A DNA stretch of 64,000 nt from Vulcanisaeta sp. JCM 16161 (GTDB lineage Archaea; Thermoproteota; Thermoprotei; Thermoproteales; Thermocladiaceae). The notes below the pieces were generated by a model, which was not told where the DNA came from, did not search any database, and worked only from the letters and a program-made list of their open reading frames with translations. The first letter of the stretch is position 1. Each line of letters begins with the position of its first letter. Location of the stretch: assembly GCF_001316285.1 (NCBI RefSeq), contig NZ_BBDO01000004.1, forward strand, positions 62,001-126,000, given 5' to 3'. The position numbers were made by a program, and so were the translations under genes. This document shows positions 9,500 to 18,737 of the stretch, piece after piece.

Positions 9500-10306
9500 G
9501 TGGAGAGGACCTACTCAGGCGGTGGTTGGTTGGTGAGGGTTAACAATGGCGTTGCCAAGGTCATAATAAATAGGCCGCCGCTGAACCTGATAACGCTTGA
9601 GATGAGGAGGGACCTGGGCAGGATAATAAATGAGTTAGAGCAGGACGGTAATGTGAGGGTCGTGATCTTCGAGGGCAGTGGGGATAGGGCATTTAGTGCG
9701 GGTGGTGATGTTACGGAGTTCCTAAGCACCACACCCAACGACTTAATTGACTGGGGCAAGACAATAGAGGCTGTGGAGAGCCTTAGCAAGCCTACGATAG
9801 CCCTCCTCAGGGGTTACGTACTTGGGGCGGGCACTGAATTGGCCCTTGCCTGCGACATTAGGATAGGCACGCCAGACGTGGAAATAGGACTTCCCGAGAT
9901 AAGGCTTGGCATGGTGCCCGCGAGTGGCGGTTTAACCAGGATTATTAAGGCGCTCGGCCCGCTCCGTGCGAGGTATTACCTACTCCTTGGTAGGAGGATT
10001 AAGGCCGAGGAGGCACTACAGCTTGGCTTGCTCCATGAGATTGTTGAGCCAGCTAGGGCTTATGATAGGGTTATGGAGGTGGCTAAGGACCTAATGACGC
10101 TATCGCCGCTTACGATTAAGGCATTGAAGGAGGCCATTAAGCTAATCCAGGACTCGCCAATGGAGGTGGGTTTCGACATTGAGAGGAAGACCTTCGCACT
10201 ACTACGATACAGCCAGGACTTCCAGGAAGGTATTAAGGCGTTTAAGGAGAAGAGGCAACCCAGGTTCCAGGCTTATAATGGCGAAAGATTATTAAATCAA
10301 TATTAA
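9500..10306 (+). CDS. Enoyl-CoA hydratase/isomerase (crotonase family)
   Basis: 268 residues with the crotonase oxyanion-hole segments AFSAGGDVTEF and LRGYVLGAGTELALACDIRI, and the second catalytic region GLPEIRLGMVPASGGLTRI, where the acidic residue normally activates water. The start is a GTG at 9500. In crenarchaea such proteins serve fatty-acid-like degradation or the crotonyl-CoA hydratase step of 4-hydroxybutyrate carbon-fixation cycles. The fused hydratase/dehydrogenase form used there is longer, so this single-domain protein is not proven to belong to it. Confidence 0.82.
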   Translation: MERTYSGGGWLVRVNNGVAKVIINRPPLNLITLEMRRDLGRIINELEQDGNVRVVIFEGSGDRAFSAGGDVTEFLSTTPNDLIDWGKTIEAVESLSKPTIALLRGYVLGAGTELALACDIRIGTPDVEIGLPEIRLGMVPASGGLTRIIKALGPLRARYYLLLGRRIKAEEALQLGLLHEIVEPARAYDRVMEVAKDLMTLSPLTIKALKEAIKLIQDSPMEVGFDIERKTFALLRYSQDFQEGIKAFKEKRQPRFQAYNGERLLNQY

Positions 10307-10381
10307 ATCATTTAATTACCACACAGAGACCCGACGAGCGGGCCGATGAAGGTCGTGGGTTACCCCGGCCATATTTCATAC

Positions 10382-10669
10382 TTACTCATTACTTATGTAA
10401 TCATTAAGGTCCTTAATTATTATCTTCAAATCACTCGTAACTTCATAGTCAATTCTCCTCACATTGCCATCACTAATCACGTATATCTGTGGTATCCTTA
10501 TCATGCCATTGTCAATCCCGTACTTAACGATTAACCGCAGAGCCTCGGGGTTTCCGTAATCCCTCACCTCACAGTCAACGCCTGCCCTACTAAGCTGTGA
10601 ACATAGTGTGCTTAATTGCTCCTTAAAGTAATCCCACTCCGCGGTTACTATGATTATCTTCTTCTGCAT
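10382..10669 (-). CDS. Small thioredoxin-fold (glutaredoxin-like) protein without CxxC
   Basis: 95 residues. The order of predicted elements is strand (KKIIIVTAEW), helix (YFKEQLSTLCSQLSRAG), strand (CEVRDYG), helix, then IPQIYVISDGNVRRIDYEV with the cis-proline typical of glutaredoxins. The usual catalytic cysteines after the first strand are replaced by EWDY. The two remaining cysteines are in the helix and the second strand. This is a fold-level call only; no function can be given. Confidence 0.45.
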   Translation of the reverse strand: MQKKIIIVTAEWDYFKEQLSTLCSQLSRAGVDCEVRDYGNPEALRLIVKYGIDNGMIRIPQIYVISDGNVRRIDYEVTSDLKIIIKDLNDYISNE

Positions 10670-10731
10670 CTATGACTTATTGAATTAAGTAATGTTTTTA
10701 AAGCGGTTCTCAATTGACATGTCGAGGAGGT

Positions 10732-11070
10732 ATGGAGTACGTATATGCAGCGTTACTACTGCACTACGGCAAACAACCCATTAATGAGGAGAACGTAATC
10801 AAGGTTTTACAGGCGGCTGGGATACAGGTTGATGAGGTTAGGGTCAAGGCGCTGGTGGCTGCCTTGAAGGAGGTGAATATTGACGAGGCAATAAAGACCG
10901 CGGTTGCAATGCCCGTAGCCGCCCCCACAACCACCACACAGGCAGGTGGCGCTGCGGCTGGTGGCGAGCAGAAGGCTGAGGCTAAGGCGGAGGAGAAGAA
11001 GGCCGAGGAAAAGAAGGAGGGCCCAAGTGAGGAGGAGATTGCCGCCGGCCTTGCAAGCCTATTTGGTTAA
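10732..11070 (+). CDS. rpl12: Ribosomal stalk protein P1 (archaeal L12)
   Basis: 112 residues: an N-terminal dimerisation domain ([20 protein letters not shown]), an Ala/Gly/Lys/Glu-rich hinge, and the P1/P2 tail ending [12 protein letters not shown], which recruits translation factors. It forms the stalk with P0 (not in the window). The TTG at 10714 adds only an unconserved leader. GAGGAGG lies directly before the ATG at 10732, unusually close for a ribosome-binding site, and a TATA-like GTTTTTAAAG lies near 10694-10703. Confidence 0.95.
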   Translation: MEYVYAALLLHYGKQPINEENVIKVLQAAGIQVDEVRVKALVAALKEVNIDEAIKTAVAMPVAAPTTTTQAGGAAAGGEQKAEAKAEEKKAEEKKEGPSEEEIAAGLASLFG

Positions 11071-11105
11071 GGTTAAGTATCGTTAAACCCTCGATTCTAT
11101 TAAAA

Positions 11106-11984
11106 TCACCTAACACTACCCTCCTCAACCCTGAACAGGTTCTTTAGTGCCTTGTCCCATAAATCCCTCGGTGACTTGTGGTAAATCCTTATTTTCATGT
11201 ATGGAAGACCACTCAATGGCTTCGAGAGCTGGAACTCGATGAACCTCCTCTTCTCATTAATTACTATCTGCCTGACGGTTATTGGCGACTTGAGTAGGTA
11301 CATACCGTCAATGAGCATGGCATCTCTAAAAACTATTAATTCCTTGGTCACGGTGTATGGGTAGTCCGTAATCTGAACATTAGTGGTCATGAAGGGCATC
11401 CTCATCATCCTGAAGATGACGTACATGAGTACGAAGAAGACCCCAAAGTATATCAGGTAGTCAATGAAGTACGCATAGAATAGGTTTGCCTCCTGGATCG
11501 TTGGTGTGAACCAGGGCTTTAGGTAATAACCAATATTTACAGTGCTTGATATGTACTTCGCCAGTGTTATGAATGGTCCCGAGAGTACGTATGTGTAGAG
11601 TATGAGTAGGCCTATTAGAACGACCATTAGTATTATTAGGTTCTTCATCTGTGATTTCACGAACCTATTCGTCTCCTGTACATACTCGGGATCCTTCTCC
11701 ATGGCCTTCATGAAGTCATCACGGGTCAACTTCTCAATGGCGCCCGACTTCGTTGACTTCATGTACTCCTCGATCTCCCTAAACCTAGCCCTGGTGCTCC
11801 TAATGCCTATGGCAAGAACTATGCCGAAGAATATCACCAGGTACGCAATTATTATTACCCAGGTTACAAACGTCTCATGCGCGACATTACCCCAGGCACC
11901 AACTATGGCGAAGACTAATACGAATGCTATAGGCCATACGTACCTAAGCACCCTACTCCAGGTACTACCTTGTTGTGTGTACAT
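11106..11984 (-). CDS. Archaeal membrane protein of unknown function, four helices
   Basis: 292 residues. Two hydrophobic helices near residues 13-35 and 40-60 are followed by a charged cytosolic stretch (RARFREIEEYMKSTKSGA), a third helix near 115-135, a long loop, and a fourth near 180-205. The C-terminal 80 residues are soluble and beta-rich. It resembles the crenarchaeal uncharacterised membrane family DUF2208 in size and layout, but I cannot confirm that. It is convergent with the P1 gene and divergent from the next gene. Confidence 0.5.
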   Translation of the reverse strand: MYTQQGSTWSRVLRYVWPIAFVLVFAIVGAWGNVAHETFVTWVIIIAYLVIFFGIVLAIGIRSTRARFREIEEYMKSTKSGAIEKLTRDDFMKAMEKDPEYVQETNRFVKSQMKNLIILMVVLIGLLILYTYVLSGPFITLAKYISSTVNIGYYLKPWFTPTIQEANLFYAYFIDYLIYFGVFFVLMYVIFRMMRMPFMTTNVQITDYPYTVTKELIVFRDAMLIDGMYLLKSPITVRQIVINEKRRFIEFQLSKPLSGLPYMKIRIYHKSPRDLWDKALKNLFRVEEGSVR

Positions 11985-12081
11985 CTCGAAATCTCTAGAG
12001 CTTTAGTGCCCATTTAAAACTTACCGAATATTGTGGTGTGTGAGAAAAGATTTATTTCCTAATAGTTATTGCCTAATAGAA

Positions 12082-12792
12082 ATGAATGCTAATAATGAGT
12101 TGGTTATGAACGTGATTTGCGATAATGAGACGAAGGCGCCAAACGTGGAGGAGGATAACTCGGTATCGCTACTCATTAATAATGAGTTGTTGATTGATAC
12201 ATGCTCAAGCGTTAATAAGTTGATCAATAATAGTAGGGTGTTGGGCATTGATATAAGGCCTAGATTGCTCATTATAACTACGCCAGTTAATCATCATTGG
12301 GGTGGTGTTGATGCCATTACCAATGCGTTGACCGTGGCCGTCCCAGTCGATAGTACAATGCATGGTTTTGAACTTAGGAATAAGCTTGAGGGGCTTGGCC
12401 TAGACGTGATTGAGGTTGGTGGTAGGGAGAGGATTAGGCTTGGCTTTGGTGATGTTGAGCTTATCAGGGTTGGTAATAGGAGGGTTGGTGAATTGCTCGT
12501 TTACTTCCCAAGCTATAAATTACTGGTTAGTGGTTGTGGGTTGAATCTATGGCTTATTAATGATGATGAAATAACGAGGTTCTTTAGGGAACTTGGTGTT
12601 AAATACTTCGTGGGTGGTTTAGGAGCCACGTCAATAAGCGAGTACCAGGGCGCATTGTTGAAGGATGTCATTAGGGGTTTAAGTGGTGTTTACCCGCTAC
12701 ATGGTACAGGCCCCAGGCTCAGGAAGGAGTTAGTAAGTAATTATAGGAATGTACATGACGTGGGTGCAGGGTCCATATTAAGGTTTAGGTGA
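12082..12792 (+). CDS. Degenerate metallo-beta-lactamase fold protein (COG1237-like)
   Basis: 236 residues following the COG1237 order: VMNVICDNE, then NSVSLLINNELLIDTCSS, the metal loop region ITTPVNHHWGGVDAI, KLLVSGCGLNLWLI, KYFVGGLGA and VYPLHGTGPRLRKEL, ending GAGSILRF. In active members these read vLvDNe, lIDTG, SHgHxDHtGG, SGCsHaGivN and plHCTG. Here most metal ligands are changed, so it probably lacks the usual dinuclear site. The ATG at 12082 is chosen over the TTG at 12031 because it aligns with the family start and a TATA-like TTTATTT lies near 12053. Confidence 0.6.
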   Translation: MNANNELVMNVICDNETKAPNVEEDNSVSLLINNELLIDTCSSVNKLINNSRVLGIDIRPRLLIITTPVNHHWGGVDAITNALTVAVPVDSTMHGFELRNKLEGLGLDVIEVGGRERIRLGFGDVELIRVGNRRVGELLVYFPSYKLLVSGCGLNLWLINDDEITRFFRELGVKYFVGGLGATSISEYQGALLKDVIRGLSGVYPLHGTGPRLRKELVSNYRNVHDVGAGSILRFR

Positions 12793-12798
12793 TGCCCC

Positions 12799-14032
12799 TT
12801 GCAATACCTAGGCTTATTAATAGTCATCGCCACTTGGTTTGTGATTGTCGGCATATTATACCTACTTAAGCACCTCGGCGTTAAGATACCCGTTAGGTTT
12901 ACTATGGAGTATTCATAATGCTTAGGGATGAGGAGCTGGTAAAGGAGGTAATTGCACCATTAGGGAACCTATTGCGTAAGATCCCAAGTTGGTTGATTGT
13001 ATTATTAACCGTGGGCCTATTCTCAATCTCTATGTTCATAATAGTGCCAATACCATTGTTAATCATGAGCATTAATGCATGGGGACTACCATCAATGCTT
13101 TACTTGATGTCTAAGAACCTGATCCTGATGATCATAGCCATGACCCATAGACTAAGCCAATGGAGGCTGTGAGGAGGGGGTTCACACCACTTGCTCCCTT
13201 GATACCTGGGGTCACCGTATCACTGTACACGTTCGTATACATAATAATAGCCATTGGGATTGGTATACTACTCCATGAATTGGCCCATGGCGCCGTATCC
13301 TCGAGGTACGGAATAAGGATAAAGTCCGGGGGCGCCTTCGCACTGCTCTTCCTCGCCTTCGGGGGCTTTGTTGAGATTGATGAGGAGGAATTAAGGAGTA
13401 AAGGCGTCCTCATTAGGCTTGCCGTTTATTCAAGCGGGGTCTTCATGAACATAGTCCTAGCCTACATAGCCGTAGCCCTAGTGGAACTGGCATTACTAAG
13501 CCCTCCATTAACACGCACGCTCCTAGGAACGACTATCGTGTATGTCGTGAACTCCACAGACTCAGCTTAGGAGTGGTTACGTGATAACGGCCGTCAATAA
13601 TCAACCCGTGGCAAGTGTTTATTCATTAATATCGATATTAAGCTCAGTTAATTCGAGCAACGTCACACTAACTGTGTTTAACCCATCAAACGGCGCCATG
13701 TTTAATGAGGTACTAAGCACGGGTAACCTATCAATGGCGCTTCTCGGTTATTCAGCCTGTACATAAGACCATGGGGCATAGTCGTGGAGAGTAGGTCCTT
13801 CTACAACCTAATGTTCTGGATATACACATTAAACCTAACCCTGGCACTACTCAACGCCTTCCCAGCATACCCGCTAGATGGTGGTCAGTTCCTGGAGGCA
13901 CTCCTCACCAAGGTGATTAAGGACCAGGCATTAAGGAGTAAGGTCATGATAGCGGTATCGATTATCCTTTGGTCACTAATAGGGCTTACGCTGTATTACA
14001 CGTTGATAACCGGCTTATACAGGTTAATTTAG
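12799..14032 (+). CDS. Site-2-type membrane metalloprotease (M50) with PDZ, several frame breaks
   Basis: Five frame segments join to about 412 residues. They carry an N-terminal helix (from the TTG at 12799), a second helix near 12975-13070, the zinc-binding HELAHG in a membrane helix (about 13276), a PDZ-like segment (RSGYVITAVNNQPVASV), and the second catalytic motif NAFPAYPLDGGQ near 13850. The family cuts transmembrane proteins within the bilayer to release regulators. The breaks at about 12915, 13155, 13565 and 13755 fit missing bases, for example TT for TTT at the last. Both catalytic motifs are intact, so I do not call a pseudogene. Confidence 0.78.
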
Positions 14033-14078
14033 TTGAGTGCGTGATTCTTTAATAACTGCTTAACAGAGCCTCCTGACA

Positions 14079-14576
14079 ATGAGCAGTAGTGAATCAGGGG
14101 TTCATGAGAATTTAAGGGCAAGGGTCAGGAGAGGGTTTATACTCGGCATAATCATTACGGCACTATTCTTCCCACTAGGTCTATCCCACTTTGGTGAGGC
14201 GTTTGCCCTGGAGCTTAGGGCCTATGGCTATGTGGTTTATAGGTCTGGGGAGGTAATTCACGTTAGTTACTTACCGCTTTACCTCTATATGTGGAGGGTT
14301 TCATCGTTGCTATTCCTTGCGTGGATAATAACCTACATAGCCTACATAATCAAACCATCGATAGTGCTCGACTCCTCAGGCGTTATTTATGGAGCCTTTT
14401 ACGTAATAACTCACTACATCTACCTATTCACGATAGGCGCGCCGGTGATCATCTACCCATTCACCTATGTTTTAATCACGGTGGGCAAGCCCCTCCTCTA
14501 CCTTGATTGGGGTCAGGTTATTGGCCTAGTGACTATTTGGAGGTATTACTCAATTCGTAGGTTAATGCGGGGTTAG
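14079..14576 (+). CDS. Hypothetical membrane protein, about four helices
   Basis: 165 residues. A charged N-terminus (ARVRRGF) precedes helices near 20-40, 75-95, 105-125 and 128-150, and it ends with a basic RRLMRG. I do not recognise a family. It is followed two bases later by the AGOG glycosylase gene and starts 46 bases after the protease gene, so it is probably read together with one or both. Confidence 0.5.
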   Translation: MSSSESGVHENLRARVRRGFILGIIITALFFPLGLSHFGEAFALELRAYGYVVYRSGEVIHVSYLPLYLYMWRVSSLLFLAWIITYIAYIIKPSIVLDSSGVIYGAFYVITHYIYLFTIGAPVIIYPFTYVLITVGKPLLYLDWGQVIGLVTIWRYYSIRRLMRG

Positions 14577-14578
14577 TA

Positions 14579-15424
14579 ATGAGCGGCGTTAAGGAGAAGA
14601 TAGCAGGCGTACTACGTGAGCTTGGCATAAATTGGGTTAGGGACTTTGAGGAGAGGGATCCCCAATACCTCGCTGTGGCTGGGCTATGCCGTGCATTGGG
14701 GCATGATGTTGAAACGACGCTTAAGTTAACAATACTTAATGCCCTAATTAGTTATCAATTAACCGGTAAGGGTGAGGATCACTGGAATTACTTCGCTAAT
14801 TACTTCATCGGAAACAAACCAGTTGATTTATGTAGGGATTTCATAAACTACGTGATTAATAGCAGGTACCTGGCTCGGTATAGGGAATCGAGGATAAGGA
14901 GGGTTCAGAACGTATGCCCACAAATGGCTGGGTTAAGCCTTGGTAATTACCTCAATGACCTAGAATCGCTGTGGAAATTACTTTCGAGAGTAACCAACGC
15001 GCGTGGTGATGAGAAGACGATAGTGTTTGCCGTTAAGATGGCCTATTACGTGGGCAGGGCCTGCGGGCTCGATATTTCCGTCCCAATGGATATACCAATA
15101 CCCGTTGATTATAGGGTTACCGTAATAACAATATGCAGTGGTTTAATACCGGTCGTGGGTAGCCCCAATAACGTGGCTGACCTGGCCAGGGATTTAATGA
15201 CTAGGCGTAGGGCCGAGATTCAGGGCGTGTGGAGCGAGATTGGTAGGCTTAGTGGTATACCACCGCTTAACCTCGATTCCGTGGTTTGGGTGCTCGGCGG
15301 CTTACTAATTAACTCCTCATTCAATATAGGCAGGGCAATTAATGAGGCGAGGGCCTTAGGCGCATATAATGAGAAGGTTCCTGAACTACTTCAGTTACTT
15401 GGTGGTCGCTGCATTGATAAGTAG
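14579..15424 (+). CDS. Archaeal 8-oxoguanine DNA glycosylase/lyase (AGOG)
   Basis: 281 residues of the AGOG helix-hairpin-helix family, first described in Pyrobaculum. Visible marks are GEDHWNYFANYF, the segment DEKTIVFAVKMAYYVGRACG, which holds the predicted Schiff-base lysine, and PIPVDYRVTVIT with the predicted catalytic Asp. It removes oxidised guanine and then nicks the backbone, working in base-excision repair. The frame is intact and length is slightly above the typical 250-260. It overlaps the convergent small wHTH gene by 34 bases. Confidence 0.78.
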   Translation: MSGVKEKIAGVLRELGINWVRDFEERDPQYLAVAGLCRALGHDVETTLKLTILNALISYQLTGKGEDHWNYFANYFIGNKPVDLCRDFINYVINSRYLARYRESRIRRVQNVCPQMAGLSLGNYLNDLESLWKLLSRVTNARGDEKTIVFAVKMAYYVGRACGLDISVPMDIPIPVDYRVTVITICSGLIPVVGSPNNVADLARDLMTRRRAEIQGVWSEIGRLSGIPPLNLDSVVWVLGGLLINSSFNIGRAINEARALGAYNEKVPELLQLLGGRCIDK

Positions 15425-15687
15425 GCGTTAATGACGACGTCCCTGGCCTCCCTATACACCTGTGACGGGCTCTTACTCGTTTTAAACCTACGTAGTAACT
15501 CGACCCTATCGCCATTAATCGCTATGTAGCCGCTCGAGACGAGCCTATTAAGTATCGCCCTAGCATATCCAGCGCCAAGCCAGTAACTCATCATCCTATA
15601 AACCTTCAGATACCTAAGCCTGGCCCTACCATTCCTCAACTCAAGCTCCTCAAGCAATAGCAATGCTAGCCTGGCCTCAGGACTCAT
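15391..15687 (-). CDS. Small winged-helix-like protein
   Basis: About 98 residues from the ATG at 15687 (MSPEARLALLLLEELEL), whose start overlaps the stop of the phosphomevalonate dehydratase gene (ATGAGTCCTGA). That overlap implies translational coupling. The layout of helix, basic helix (ARLRYLKVYRMMSYWLG), recognition-like helix (YARAILNRLVSSGYIAING) and a basic hairpin suggests a winged helix. Its role is unknown. An ATG at 15693 is an alternative start. Confidence 0.55.
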   Translation of the reverse strand: MSPEARLALLLLEELELRNGRARLRYLKVYRMMSYWLGAGYARAILNRLVSSGYIAINGDRVELLRRFKTSKSPSQVYREARDVVINAYLSMQRPPSN

Positions 15688-16065
15688 CGACATAGACCTC
15701 ACCCCTGTCCAGATCGACACGTGCCGTAACGCCGCTCTTAAGGTTTAGTATCTCCCTGGGTAAATTCGTCATTATTGGTATCTGTGCCATGATAGCCCCA
15801 ATGATGAGCATCGCGTCAGCCTTAACACTGAGTATAGCCAGTGGGGCCCTACCGTACTTACTCAATTGGTACATGACGTAGGGACCACGGTTGATCCCCT
15901 CGAACTGGGTATCGCTAGTATCTTACTTGCAATACTGACGTTTATGGTCCTTATAATGCCGTTCTTTCCATCAACATCACCAAGGAAGGAGAGTGGTTCT
16001 CGGTAAACCACTAACTCACCACTAATGATGCCACTCCCGAATATGGTCTCCCCCTTAAACTTCAT
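15677..16065 (-). CDS. Phosphomevalonate dehydratase small subunit (DUF126), one frame break
   Basis: The N-terminal part (MKFKGETIFGSGIISGELVV) and PSSRGSTVV, joined to YVMYQLSKYGRAPLAILSVK with AMLIIGAIMAQIPIM, is the DUF126 swivel domain of aconitase X. In archaea this is the small subunit of the enzyme that dehydrates 5-phosphomevalonate to anhydromevalonate phosphate for isoprenoid lipids (shown in Aeropyrum pernix). The break near 15870 falls between RGSTVVP and YVMYQL; one missing base restores 129 residues. The catalytic large subunit is not in the window, which is unusual because the two are often neighbours. Confidence 0.8.
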
Positions 16066-16137
16066 GCGAGTTCAGCATGGGTATGGAAGTAATTACCTTA
16101 ATATGTTTTAAGGCACTAATTTAGGGAGTGCTTTTTA

Positions 16138-16830
16138 TCACTCGATCCTAATTTTAATAATCCTCTTGGTCTCCTCAACCTCCTCCTTAGGCAGCTCCCT
16201 GTACGTCAACCACCAGGCGTAGCCTTTATACTGCTGGAGCCTCTTCGGAGCCTCCTCAATATTGTGCGGCGGTGGGTTCAGGACATTCTCGCCGATTAAC
16301 TCGTTATATGGCCAGTTGGCTGGCATGACAACTCCATACTTATCAATTAGTTGTAGCGACCTAACAATCCTCAGGATCTCCGGTATATTCCTACCAAGCT
16401 CCAGTGGGTAGTATAGTATTGTCCTTATCGTCGCCTTATCATCAACTATATAGACAATCCTAACTGTGGCAGTGCCCGACTGGGCATGCAATCCTCCTAG
16501 GGCCTTTGAAACCTCACCCAGTGGATCAGCAATTATTGGGAATGGTATCTTAACGCCTAACGTCTTCTCAATCCACTGAACCCACTCAATATGGCTAATG
16601 TCACTATCCACGCTCAGGCCTATTAATTCCGTGTTCAGTTTCTTAAAGTCATCGTAGTGCTTCGCAAAGCTTACGAACTCCGTGGTACATACTGGCGTGA
16701 AGTCACCTGGATGGCTGAAGAGTACGAACCACTTGCCCTTGAAGGCATCCGGTAGCTTCATTGGTCCGTGAGTAGTCACTACATTTAACTCAGGGAATTT
16801 CTCCCCTATTGACGGGATTGTTATTGGCAT
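16138..16830 (-). CDS. Peroxiredoxin, archaeal Prx6-type
   Basis: 230 residues, intact. The peroxidatic cysteine lies in [15 protein letters not shown]. The region [16 protein letters not shown] and a long C-terminal arm ([17 protein letters not shown]) match the decameric thermophile enzymes related to Aeropyrum Tpx. These reduce hydrogen peroxide and organic peroxides in the cytosol. The usual C-terminal resolving CxxxxC pair of Aeropyrum-type enzymes is absent, so this copy would act as a 1-Cys enzyme or need an external thiol partner. A 190-base intergenic region upstream holds the promoters for both directions. Confidence 0.88.
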   Translation of the reverse strand: MPITIPSIGEKFPELNVVTTHGPMKLPDAFKGKWFVLFSHPGDFTPVCTTEFVSFAKHYDDFKKLNTELIGLSVDSDISHIEWVQWIEKTLGVKIPFPIIADPLGEVSKALGGLHAQSGTATVRIVYIVDDKATIRTILYYPLELGRNIPEILRIVRSLQLIDKYGVVMPANWPYNELIGENVLNPPPHNIEEAPKRLQQYKGYAWWLTYRELPKEEVEETKRIIKIRIE

Positions 16831-17023
16831 ACTACGAGCCAGTAAATGACCATGTATTTAAATGAGGTTTCTTTGTTATTTTGAATTTACTAGGCAAATA
16901 AATAAGCGATACATTGATGTTTATCCAATAAGCATGTGAATGGTGGGTCTATAGGAATCATTTAGAATACATGAATTAAATTACTTTAAATTAAATAATG
17001 ATAGCGCTGAAAATAGTAGGGCT

Positions 17024-17808
17024 ATGAGCAATGAGGGCATTGCATTACTAATAATGTATGTTTTCGTGGTATTTACTATAATATTACCATTAATATTCAT
17101 ACTAATTGGTGCCGGTTTAAGTTATGTTGGCGTTATTGATGTTTACGTGATTATTAACGACTATGCTGGAGCACTAATTGTTGTGGCTGCCCTATTAACG
17201 TTAGGTGCGGTATTGACCTATAAATATGGCCCTTCATTAGCGAGAAATCTCATGAGTGATCTAATTAGGTTTATAAATCCCACGGAGTACTTGATGTATT
17301 CATACACAGGAGGTTGGTTCAATTATACCTATCATTATTAATACCTGCAATAATTGTTTATCTAATCAATGCGGGGGTGATTAGGGTGATGGGCTTGTAC
17401 AGCGCGGCATTTAATGGCTTCTTAATCGCTGGTTCATCTAATTTAGTGCTCATGATAATGGGTGTTATTAACCTGGTGCTAAGTACATGGTTGATAGTCA
17501 GTGTTTCCTACCTGCAATTAAGGATTGCCACGAGGCGCATAGTCAGTAGACTAGGTAGTGCGATTGGTAGTACCGTGGGCATTGCAGCATCCACAGGCAC
17601 AGCCGCATTCGTGGGCTCTGCCTGCGGCTTAGGCGTCTGTACAGTGCCTATATCCGGTGTTTCTCCAATGGCTATGGTTTTTATGAGTATATTCGATATT
17701 AATGCCCTTGAACTAATTCATTACTCATCGATAGTCCTACTGCTCCTAATGCTAATTACCTCTATCCTGCTAGTGATTATTCATAAAAGTATGGTGAGGG
17801 GTTTATAA
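17024..17808 (+). CDS. Hypothetical six-helix membrane protein, one frame break
   Basis: Two segments (17024-17320 and 17314-17808) join to 261 residues if one T is restored near 17315. Six hydrophobic helices are visible, the first at residues 5-30. Between the fourth and fifth is a small-residue-rich stretch (GSTVGIAASTGTAAFVGSAC followed by GLGVC) containing two cysteines. I do not recognise the family. It lies just upstream of the TatA genes and may belong to the same export or respiratory region, but this is only context. Confidence 0.5.
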
Positions 17809-17951
17809 CGGTCGTGAAATTAATTTCAACCCCACTTTTAATGATGAGCTAGGGCCTTTACCCACACATTCAATTTAATTTAAGAGGTCAGGTGGAAATT
17901 TTCACACAATTGTTAGCAAAGTTTTTAAGCAAACTCACGATCAGTCCTTTG

Positions 17952-18343
17952 ATGGGCGTACTATTGTTTATTGATACTCAGACTTTGATTTTGATTATCA
18001 TAGCCTTCATTGTCCTGATTATTTGGGGCCCGAGTAAGATTCCCCAGTTGGCTAGGAGCTTGGTCAGTCCATTAGGGAGTTTAAGCGTGGCGCCAGTGAG
18101 AGTGAGCCTGAGCCTGAGCTCATTGAGATTGCCAAGAAGCTTGGTATTGACCCCACGGGTAAGTCCAGGGATGAGTTGCTGACGGAGATAAATAATAGGC
18201 TTAGCCAGCAGAGGCCTGCCCCTGAGAAGCCCAGTGTTGACCCTAAGGTTCTGGAGATTGCCGAGAGGCTCGGCATAGACACCAGGGGTAAGAGTGAGGA
18301 GGATTTGATTAAGGAGATTAATTGGAGGTTGAGCAATAAGTAA
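17952..18343 (+). CDS. tatA: Tat translocase subunit TatA with two C-terminal Rho-N/SAP-like repeats, one frame break
   Basis: A short membrane helix (residues 11-25), the hinge WGPSKIPQLARSLG and an amphipathic helix (QSIREFKRGAS) are the TatA/B signature. After an acidic linker come two copies of a roughly 30-residue motif: LIEIAKKLGIDPTGKSRDEL and VLEIAERLGIDTRGKSEEDL, each followed by an I-N-x-RLS ending. They resemble Rho N-terminal/SAP-like helical folds. Restoring one G near 18062 gives exactly 130 residues. It would form the pore of the twin-arginine export system with TatC. The tail's role is unknown. Confidence 0.75.
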
Positions 18344-18375
18344 TTCCTTAAAGCCGCCTCGTGGTGACCCTTAAA

Positions 18376-18737
18376 ATGGGTATTTACCTAATCCTTGACG
18401 AGCAGACGGGCCTACTCCTATTCCTATTCTTCCTAGTCCTACTGGCCTGGAAACCCGAGACACTGCCGAGGATAGCCAGGGAATTGGGCAAGTGGTACTA
18501 CTGGGCGAGGAAATCCCTTGAGGACTTCATGAGGGAGATTAACGAACCAATCTACGAGGCCAGGAACACCGTGAATAATACGGTGATGGACATTAGGAGG
18601 ACAGTAAACGAAGCCTTGGACCCAGACATCCTAAGGATAGCCAGGGCACTGGCATAGAGACCCAGGGAAAGACAAGGCAACAAATAATAAACGAAATACT
18701 AAAGAGATTATCAGGCAACGAAAATCAACCGTCATAA
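18376..18737 (+). CDS. tatA: Second TatA/B-like protein with one C-terminal Rho-N/SAP-like motif, one frame break
   Basis: A hydrophobic helix (residues 11-25, TGLLLFLFFLVLLAW) is followed by KPETLPRIARELGKWYYWAR and a longer helical region than in the first TatA, more like TatB. In the frame as printed it stops early. Adding one G at about 18652 extends it with ILRIARALGIETQGKTRQQI and a RLSGN ending, the same motif as in the upstream TatA, and gives 120 residues. Its end overlaps the convergent ModE-like gene by 13 bases. The ATG at 18376 has GGTGA upstream. Confidence 0.65.

Noticed and set aside
12799..14032. Site-2 protease gene as a pseudogene because of several breaks
   Set aside because: Both catalytic motifs (HELAHG and NAFPAYPLDGG) and the PDZ part are intact, and breaks behave like those in housekeeping genes nearby.
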